Shown here: positions 56,059 through 64,000 of the stretch, piece by piece | How positions within the stretch are numbered: the stretch's first letter is position 1 | How the letters are laid out: each line of letters starts with the position of its first letter | Translations under genes and position numbers: made by a program | Notes under the pieces: generated by a model | Database searches by the model: none | Told to the model about the DNA's origin: nothing | What the model saw: the letters and a program-made list of their open reading frames with translations, nothing else | DNA from: Lonicera japonica | Taxonomy: Eukaryota; Streptophyta; Magnoliopsida; Dipsacales; Caprifoliaceae | Direction: 5' to 3' | Assembly: GCA_021464415.1 (NCBI GenBank) | Contig: CM038471.1 | Span: 73,510,851-73,574,850, forward strand | DNA length: 64,000 nucleotides

Positions 56059-57825
56059 ATTAATAATGGGATTTTTTGAGTTTGCTCCCTATTATTAATT
56101 CAAAACTCAACTTACCCCCCTGTTTTACTAATCCTTTGAGTTACCCCCCTACGATTTAACGGAATGCTAACTCCATCCAAAAAAAATTCCGTCTGACCAT
56201 TTTACCCTATATTACTGCTCATCTTCTTTAAAAAAAAACCTAGATCTTATTCTTTACTTTATCTCTCTAAAACACCATATTCCTCCATTTCTTCACCTCC
56301 ATCTTGCTTTCTCTCTCTCTATCTCGTCCTTTTCTTCATCTTGATTTCTCTCTACGTGTTAAACTAATTCCAAATCGAAGCTTTTAGAAATTCGGTTGAA
56401 GAAATCGCTGGAGAAACAAACCCAAAATCGCCGAATCCGGTAGAGATGAACAATGGGTTTAGATATATACAGTACCTTTCTAATACGGATGAATACTTAC
56501 AGATTTTGCTTTTTCAACGGTCAAACACAAAAAGCAACTAACAGCTATCATTGTTACCAAACAGGGGACTTTTGTTAAAAAAAAAAACAGCGTTGTAACT
56601 CTCAGTTCTCTCTCACCTCTCAAAGACAAAACAAAGCTCTCAGTTATCTCTCACCTCTCATTCCCCTGCGCCCCTGTATCTTTTTCTCTCCTCCATTGCC
56701 GCTGCATCCCAACCACTCTCGTCGACCGCTGAGCAGCTTTCTCTCTCTCTCGCCTTTTGTGTAAGTTTCCTTCTTCTCTACAAGTATTCGGCACTCCATT
56801 TTCATATCTAGGGCTTTACGTTGTTTGATTTTAGGGCTTGAATATGTTCAATATTGCTAAATGAGAATGCTTTGAGGAGCTCGAAATTATTGAACCCACT
56901 AACAATTTCGAGTTTTATTGAACCCGTTTAGTATTTCCAGTTCTTAAACCCATTTGAAATCCAATGAGAATTTCGAAATTCTTGAACCTATTAATTATTG
57001 AAAATATTCAACCTATTAATTATTGAAATATTGAACCCATTATTATCTACTTTGTTGGTTATGATATTTTTTTTTTGTATTTGTACATTATATTTATGTG
57101 TGTTTTGTGTAGTTTATATAGGTCCAAGATTGTTTGTGAGAAATGGAAAATGTGAATAATGAAGTAGGGGAGAAGGTTTATACTAAATTTTGTTAGTTTT
57201 GTTTTGTTGATGTAGTTCTTCTACTCTCTTGTATTAGTGTATTTGGGAATTGAAACAATTTTTGTTTAAGAAGGTTTGTATTAAATTTTAAGATTTGAAT
57301 GAAATTATGGATTTTGGAATGAGAATGCTTGTAGTTTGTTGGTGAGGAATTTGGTTTAGAAGTGTGGATTTTTCAATGAGAATGCTTGCTTTAAAAGTGT
57401 GGAATTTTGTTTGAAAGCAATGAATACATGCAGCTCGGTTAACATAAATTCTGTAAATTTGGCAATAAATACATGCAGCTCAGTGAATACTGCATTATTG
57501 GAAAAAGAGAAATCTGTAGATTTGATGCCTTCTTATTCTTCTTAATGATTCTGCATAAAATCTGCTCAACCTGCAGCTCAGTTACCAAACTGCTCAACCA
57601 AGACATAAGCAGCTCAGTTAACATCAATTCTGTTACCAATCTGCTCAACCTGCAGAATTACTATTCACAGTGCTAGTTCTGCACATTTGATGCCTTTTTA
57701 TTCTTCTTAATGATTCTGCATAAATTCTTTAATGATTCTGCATAAAATCTGCTTATTCTTCTTATTCTACAATCTTTTGGACAAGAATAAATAAAATACT
57801 AATAGTCAGCACCAACCAACCAAAC

Positions 57826-58115
57826 AACCAAAGTTCATTCTCCTTATTCTTCTTAAAAGGCACTTGTATAGTAAAAAAATCATTCTAACAACCAAATAAC
57901 AAAATAGCCTGTGTACGTAGACAACCAAAGTTCATTCTCCTTATTCTTCTTAAAAGGCACTTGTATAATAAAAAAAAACATTCTAACAACCAAACAACAA
58001 AACAGCCTGTGTACATAGACAACCAAAGTTCATTCTCTTTATTCTTCTTAAAAGGCACTTGTATAGTAAAAAAACCATTATAACAACCAAATAGCCTGTG
58101 TACATAGACAACCAT
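57826..58115. repeat. 97-bp tandem repeat, three copies
   Basis: Units begin aaccaaagttcattctc at 57826, 57923 and 58021, each with taaaaggcacttgtata and gcctgtgtac. The open frames on the minus strand here are products of the repeat. Confidence 0.88.
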
Positions 58116-58394
58116 TCCATAATAAAAAACCAAACAACCAAACAGCCATTCCATAATGATTCTGAAGCCATTCCATAATAAAAAACAATTCTAACAATAC
58201 AAAACGTGTCCATTCTATTAGAAATCCATAAACAACTAATTTAAAATCTATTACATTACAAAAACTACACTACGCCATGATTTTTATTGCTAAATAAATA
58301 GACAATATTAAACACATTGCAGTTAATATCTTCCATAAAAAAAATCATCCTTTGTGTTGACTTCACGAACAATTGATTGAGCCGATGATGTGCC

Positions 58395-58634
58395 TCATTC
58401 TTCTAATGCAGCAATAGTATTTGATGCTTGTCGAATCGAGGAGATCTTGCACCAACCCAAGAAACTACCGCACCATTTCCTCTTGCATGCGTAATAAATT
58501 CTACCACAATTCTTGTTCTTATTTGAAAGTGTTATTTTAACATCTGCTAATTCTCCGCAAAAATATTCTTTAACTTAAAATCGGACGTCCATTTCAATGC
58601 TTTTGCTATCCTCCATGATTGATGAAGAATCCAT
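58395..58634 (-). pseudogene. GRF-type zinc-finger protein pseudogene
   Basis: On the minus strand an 80-codon frame runs from an ATG at 58634 to a TGA at 58395, with one in-frame TAA as codon 20. After it lies FCGELADVKITLSNKN, then NCGRIYYACKR and CGSFLGWC. This pattern (CG, NPGRxFxxC, then C..F.W) is the plant GRF zinc finger. The first zinc cysteine is replaced by Tyr. GRF fingers often occur in plant transposon-borne and nucleic-acid-binding proteins, so this is likely a captured or element-encoded gene that has decayed. Confidence 0.7.
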
Positions 58635-59934
58635 TTAATCTACACCATGAAAGCAAACAAGCAAAACATTTTAAATGAAAAACTATAAACCAAAAAATTG
58701 GAACCAGCAAGCAAGTTATTGCTAAATGAAAATTGGAACCAGCAAGCAAGCCATTTTAAATGAAAAAGTATAAAAAAAAAAAATGGAACCAGCTTTAATT
58801 TGATACTTCATTTGTCCCAGCAAGCAAGCCTAATTGTTCGAGCATAGTAGGTTCTACTAAACAAGCCACCTCATAATTAGTAATATTTGCTTAACATGGA
58901 GCTACTGGCATATATGTAGATATGGTTAATGAAAGCTTTGTTTTGCTTAATCAAAAAATGGAGCTACAGGCATGTATCTGTCTTTTCTACTAGCATGGAG
59001 CTACTGGCATATTTTTCACTTCCTTTCTACCAAACAAAGGTGAAATATCATTTTTTCTCCATCTCCTCTATTTTTGAATCCCTAATTTTATATCCCACTA
59101 TCCCACAATTACAACCAATGGTACAATTAAAGAAAAGAATGCTCAAATAGAAAAAACAGTTCAATAAAATTGAAAAAATCTGAAAATTCTTAATGGGTTT
59201 AAAGAATTTCGGAATTCTAATTGGGTTGAAGAATTTCGAAATCATAATTAGGTTCAATATGTTCAATAGAGCTTTCAAAATTTTAAGTGGGTTCGATGTT
59301 CAATATAGCTTTGAAAATTTTAATTGGGTTCGATGTTCAATAATAGAGCTGGATTTCAAATGGGTTTAAGAACTGGAAATACTAAACGGGTTCAATAAAA
59401 CTCGAAATTGTTAGTGGGTTCAATAATTTCGAGCTCCTCAAAGCATTCTCATTTAGCAATATTGAACATATTCAAGCCCTAAAACCAAACAACCTAAAGC
59501 CCTAGATATGAAAATGGAATGCCGAATGCTTGTAGAGAAGAAGGAAACTTACACAAAAGGTGAGAGAGAGAAAAGCTGCTCAGCGGTCGGCGAGAGTGGT
59601 TGGGATGCAGCGGCAATGGAGGAGAGAAAGAGATACAGGGGCGCAGGGGAGTGAGAGGTGAGAGATAATTGAGAGCTTTGTTTTATCTTTGAGAGGTGAG
59701 AGAGAACTGAGAGTTACAACGTTGGTTTTTTTTTAACAAAAGTCCACTGCTTGGTAACAATGATAGCTGCTAGTTGCTTTTTGTGTTTAACCGTTGAAAA
59801 AGCAAAATTCGTAAGTATTCATCTGTATTAGAAAGGCACTGTAGATATATATATATATATATAATATTTGGAGATTTTGGGTTTGTACTTAGAGAGAGAA
59901 AATAGTGAACCTATTTTTGGAAACGATTTTAGAT

Positions 59935-60400
59935 TCATCTTGAAAAAGAAGATGAAAATGATTTCGAAATTGGGTATAAAAATGGGTTTATTGTTGAAAA
60001 TGATTTTGTATTCATCTTTGAAGAAGAAGATGAATAGTAAACTCACTTTTTTATTTCACCTTTGAAGAAGAAGATGAATAACAAACGATTTTTAGATTTG
60101 TAAATTGGGTTTACTAGTATAAACAATTTTGGATTTCGAAATTAGGTTTATTGTTGAAAATTGTTTTGGATTCGTTTTTTAAGAAGATGAATAGTAAACC
60201 CATTTTTTTATTTCACCTTTGACGAAGAAAATGAATAGCAAATAATTTATGGATTTGTAAATTGGTTTACTAATAGAAATAATTTTGAATTTCGAAATTA
60301 GGTTTATTGTTAGAAATTATTTTGGATTCATCTTTGAAGAAGAAGATGAATAGTAAACTCATTTTGTATTTTACCTTTGAAGAAGAAGATGAACAGTAAA
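59935..60400. repeat. Degenerate tandem repeat in the MULE right arm
   Basis: About four copies of a block with ttgaagaagaagatgaa, tagtaaac.cattttt and attttggatttcgaaatt. One copy of gctcatcttcttt, on the complementary strand, is in the left arm (56217-56232). Confidence 0.75.
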
Positions 60401-60889
60401 CAGAGGGGTAGAATGGTCTAAAAAATTAAAAAATGGACGGAGTTAGCATTCCGTTAAATCGCAGAAGGGTAACTCAAAGGATTAATAAAACATGGGGTAA
60501 GTTAAGTTTTGAATTAATAATAGAAGGCAAATTCAAAAAATTCCATTAATAATTCTTCAATAATGGGGCAAAAAGTATACAAACAAAACACATAATTTAT
60601 TTGAGTATATTACATAAAAATCGATGGGTGAGTCAAAGAAGGGAGGGAGGGAGAGCTCACATGGAGGGAGTCAAAGAAGAAGAAGAGAGCAAATAAAATA
60701 AGTAAAAAAACATATCTTTCGCTATTTGTTTAAATGTAAGAGAATAAAATAAATATTTTATTTTTTTTAAAATTAAATTTTTAATTTTAAATAGAATTTT
60801 TTAATTTTAATTAAAGAAAATTAAATTGAAATTTAATATTTTTTTATTAACAATAAATAAATTTTTAGATTTAACTGGTGGTACAAATT

Positions 60890-61036
60890 TGTGCAAAATA
60901 TAAGAAAACAGAACAACTGGAGCGCCACACACAGAAAGTCGAAGAATAAAGAAATCGAATAAGAAGCCGAGTGAGAACAACAAAGAAGAAAGAAGAACGA
61001 GAAAACCGATCGGCTCTCGATTCCTTTATTGAGGTT
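60890..61036 (+). promoter_or_regulatory. Possible 5' untranslated exon of a gene extending rightward
   Basis: A purine-rich, non-repetitive stretch (gaagccgagtgagaacaac, gaaaaccgatcggctctcg) ends attgag followed by gttagattttt, a plausible splice donor, and then a T-rich, intron-like region. This resembles a plant 5' UTR exon plus leader intron. No coding exon was recognised before 64000, so it is tentative. Confidence 0.3.
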
Positions 61037-62277
61037 AGATTTTTCTTTTCCGTAAATCCTTGTTAAATTCTCAGATCTATTCCCTTTCTCTCGTTTTATG
61101 ATGATTAATTGATAGATTGGATCTCAAATTTTTGTTTTTAATAGATTCCATTCTTTCCTGGTTTGAGTGTTTCATTATCATCGATCTCTATATTGACTAG
61201 GTCATTCACTCGATCTTGAAAATTCTGAACGATTTCGATCGATTGTATGTGTTTTTTATGGTCGGATTAGTGTTTTGAATGATTGTATTGTATAAATGAG
61301 TGTAGATTCTCAGTTACCCTCATAAGGTTTGGGTGTGTACTGAACCAGAAATATTTGATTTGATGATTGCTGTTGTTCTGTGCTTGTTGAGATAAGAACG
61401 TCAGATGATTTTTAAGTGATTTATGGTGCTTTTTATGGCCCTAATTTTGATTAGTTGTGAATATTGAGTCTGCATTATATGCATTTCTGTTATGGCTTAG
61501 TCTATCCGCCTAGCCCCGCCAAGCCCTATTAGCAGCTGCCTACTTCATCAAGCGATTAATCAAATGCCTAGGAATTAATTGCAGTGCCCAGGCACCGGCT
61601 AGCGCCTTTAGAACTCTGATCTTGAATAGTTGATAATTCGTGAAAGTTCTAGCAGTGCAGGTGGAGAAAAAAGGTCATTTAGACAACTTGGGGATTCCAA
61701 TAATTGTTGAAACTAGGTTAGTTACGTTTTTTTTCCCCCCAGAAAGTAGATGTAGGTACTTCATCAGTTAAAATCCTGTTAATTGTTGAATCTTAACCAA
61801 TTGTCACACTTTTGAAAGAACAAATAAGTAATTGAAGGGAAGGGAAAAAATAGGAGAATAATTGTTGAATCTTAACCAATTGTCACACTTTTGAAAGAAC
61901 AAATAAGTAATTGAAGGGAAGGGAAAAAATAGAAGAACATAAAAACAAGAAAACTTCTCTATTTCCTCCTCAGACCCCCCTCCCCCCCCTCCTCCCCAAC
62001 CCCAACCCCAAAACACCCACACAAAAACCACCACCAAAAAATAAAAAAAAATAAAAATTCACAAACAGATCTCTAACTTTTCCCTAAAACAAGGAACCCC
62101 GAACCACAATACCTATCCCCTCTGTGTCCCAGAAGCCATTGCACCGTCCCCACCTAAACCCTTGCCCCATATGGGATCTTCCTCATCTCCCTCTTCAATC
62201 TACCGACAACCAACATTAGAATACATATATTGTGCACACACTTGCATATATATATATACATGCGACACATGCATACA
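61037..62277. other. Intron-like or intergenic sequence
   Basis: A small fragment near 61500-61625 (cgcctagcc, ctaggaatt, caggcaccggctagcgcc, agaactctg) looks like the end of a degenerate hAT-type MITE. It also contains a 79-bp duplication (listed) and a C/T-rich tract at 61975-62000. No gene recognised. Confidence 0.35.
61781..61938. repeat. 79-bp tandem duplication
   Basis: Units start at 61781 and 61860, both with aattgttgaatcttaacc and attgaagggaagggaaaaa; nearly identical. Confidence 0.9.
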
Positions 62278-63035
62278 CAGTGTTCTAAAACTCGGGACTC
62301 GATCGGCGAGGTGGGGAGTTTTCAATTAGTCGGGGATTAATCGGATAGGGTATATTTTAATATAAATAATATAATATGATCAAATAGTTTGCAAAATGAC
62401 AAGGAAGTCTAGAATATCCTTGAAAAGCCAACGTACTAATATTCTAATAACAAGAAGAAAGTCTAGCAGCAACAACTCTGCATGTAAAAACACAAAGACA
62501 ATAGACACAAAAACACAATGACTCAAAGTATCTAGAATAAGTAGCATGCCAAAAACAAAATACTAAAATAAAGTAATAAAGTAATCAACTAGAGCTCTTG
62601 CTCTTCTTCTCCATATCCTTCATTGACCCTCTCTTCATCGGACTCAAAGTCATATTCTTTGTTTCCTCATCCTCCGACTCATCCTCCGACACGAACTCTT
62701 CCTCATGTAGTTCACATACATGAGGTACGGGTAATGGTACTTCGCCATTTTCGAGCAGCAAAGAGGAAGAAATGGGCCAAAGGGCTGAGAGGGTTTGTCC
62801 TAGGGTTAGTTAAAAAAAGGATCTCACACAAAAAAGTACCAAACAATGTCGTTTTCTTGTCCCCTTTTTTTTTAAAAAAAAAATCTAATACTCGGCGAGT
62901 TTTACCAAGTAAAGTCCGAGTTTCCCACTGGCCGAGGAAAGCCTACCGAGTAGGCATACTCGACTCGTTTGGCTGGTGAGTGCCAAGTAATCGGCGTGTA
63001 CTCGGTCCCACTCGGCGAATTTTATAACACTATTA
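62278..63035. mobile_element. Degenerate hAT-like element
   Basis: The ends cagtgttctaaaactcg and the complement of cgaattttataacacta are imperfect inverted repeats fitting the hAT end rule (A second, G fifth). No 8-bp duplication is visible. On the minus strand, 62592-62730 encodes an acidic tail (SEDESEDEE and, after a frame change, GEEEQEL before a stop), as at C-termini of some plant hAT transposases. The open frame on the plus strand at 62623-62979 is the shadow of this. Confidence 0.45.
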
Positions 63036-64000
63036 CAAATTTGGGGATTTAATCTTCTCCGTCAAATTCAACAAATCCTGTTGAATTGGTCGGTTAGAGA
63101 GAGAGAAAGTGAGAGGTGAAATGGTGAAATGAAGAGATCTGGTTGTTAAATAATTGCCATGTGTTGTCGGTAGAAGGGAGTTCACCGGAGTTTTTGCAGC
63201 AGTGGTGATGTTTGAAGAAGGTGATTGATGATGATGCGTGTGGTGGTTGCGGGGGATTTAGTTGTGGGGGTTTGTGCTGCCACTTTTATTGTTTCATTTT
63301 GTTTATTTACTTACTTTGTTTCTTAAGTGGATTTTATATTTTTAAATTGTAGCTAAGTTAATTAAACTGTAGATAGTTAGGTTTGGTTTGCTTTTTAATA
63401 GGGTTGAACTGAGAAAGTAACTACGTCTATTTTCAACATTTATTGAGTACCTAAGTCCCCACAAAAAATTAGGAATTAATGCTTGCAAATTTTTTGGATG
63501 TTTCTTGGTCAATATCCCGTAGATGGAAATGTTAGGGACCCGAGTGGATGCCCATATTTTATGAGATCAGAGTAGGATTATGGATCATAGTTTTGTTAAA
63601 GAATGTGATTTACATTTCTGTAGACATTCGGGAACTTTTGATTATTTTTTATGATTTTTTTTTGAAAAAAATAAATAAATTTGCTGAAGTTTGCAATTTT
63701 TATTAAAGCTTTGGAATTTTATTTTTTTTGAGTTTTACCTTTTTTTTTTATTTTTTTAAACCTTGATTTTGAGAACACCAAATGATATTTTGAGAGGTAT
63801 TGTTTATTTATTCTCTAATTAAAGTGCATGTATCTAAATTTGTTGATGTTCGTGCATGTAAACTATGTATGTATATACACACATAATCAAACCAAGCATG
63901 AGTATATAGACATTGGATAGACATGTATACATACTACTAGATGCATTCTCGTACTTCATTTTTAGAGTTCTGAGTAGAGTTTAGATGCATGAAGAGATAA
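63036..64000. other. Right end of window, no gene recognised
   Basis: AT-rich with a gagagagag stretch near 63097 and T-runs near 63725-63760. No element ends or coding motifs found. Confidence 0.4.

Larger units (their letters stand above)
56460..59851. mobile_element. Nested 3.4-kb element with long inverted arms
   Basis: The duplication tagatatata is at 56460-56469 and 59842-59851; its exact length is uncertain (8-10 bp) because it is AT-repetitive on the right. The element 56470-59841 begins cagtacctttctaatac and ends gtattagaaaggcactg. The inverted arms run about 550-600 bp (56470-57010 with 59300-59841), including ctctcacctctca and gctgctcagcggtcg-like blocks. MULE or hAT are both possible. 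The central loop holds tandem repeats and a GRF zinc-finger pseudogene. Confidence 0.75.
56059..60553. mobile_element. 4.5-kb MULE-type element, 9-bp target duplication
   Basis: The exact 9-bp duplication attaataat lies at 56059-56067 and 60545-60553. The element 56068-60544 begins gggattttttgagtttgc and ends gcaaattcaaaaaattcc. The inverted similarity continues well over 100 bp, through ggaatgctaactcc/ggagttagcattcc. No MULE transposase was found. It carries a nested 3.4-kb inverted-repeat element. Confidence 0.85.

Noticed and set aside
56281..56780. Pyrimidine-rich text with gtaagt as a real 5' UTR and donor
   Set aside because: The gtaagt block occurs inverted in both arms of the nested element, so it belongs to the transposon.
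62623..62979. 118-codon plus-strand frame
   Set aside because: It lies antisense to the acidic transposase-like tail and has no domain of its own.

Overview
The window is AT-rich nuclear DNA from a flowering plant, most likely a eudicot. The evidence is plant-type Ty1/copia and Ty3/gypsy retrotransposons, primer-binding sites matching initiator tRNA-Met, many MULE, hAT and PIF/Harbinger-like DNA elements, an intronless CC-NB-ARC-LRR resistance gene, and a plant group F bZIP gene. I could not fix the species. No prokaryotic or organellar gene block, rRNA, tRNA gene or CRISPR array was seen.

Only two likely host protein genes are complete: a CNL disease-resistance gene (23645-27538, +) and a zinc-sensor bZIP gene of the bZIP19/bZIP23 type (31366-32016, +). 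A possible 5' untranslated exon of a third gene lies near 60900-61030. The two genes look unrelated in function.

Layout. 1-1880: little recognisable. 1880-13985: a decayed copia relic split by a MULE-type element (9-bp target duplication), itself split by a 9.4-kb Tekay/Del-like gypsy with 2.4-kb LTRs (5-bp duplication). 14629-15024: a small MULE-type foldback element. 16455-17886: a hAT-like element containing a smaller TIR element. 18918-21105: a second copy of that TIR element, interrupted twice by Harbinger-type MITEs. 21106-30690: the CNL gene and flanks. 30690-32330: the bZIP gene. 33349-34510: another MULE-type element. 34630-41082: a striking composite in which an intact 1.6-kilo-residue chromovirus gag-pol polyprotein lies between two identical LTRs in inverted orientation, inside fragments of a short GC-rich TRIM-like element. 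41088-44655: MITE fragments and simple repeats. 44661-50105: a very young copia element with 154-bp LTRs and a single gag/pol frameshift. 50111-55650: AT-rich sequence with minisatellites, an 831-bp tandem duplication and MITEs. 56068-60544: a 4.5-kb MULE-type element enclosing a 3.4-kb inverted-repeat element that carries a GRF zinc-finger pseudogene. 60554-64000: possible gene leader, a tandem duplication and a decayed hAT-like element.

Most of the window is therefore a record of nested insertions that can be read from target-site duplications. The best candidate for something unusual is the composite at 34630-41082, whose gag-pol, LTR and primer-binding-site order is circularly permuted and whose outer ends are both U5 ends. 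Boundaries and similarity statements come from reading by eye, not from alignment software.
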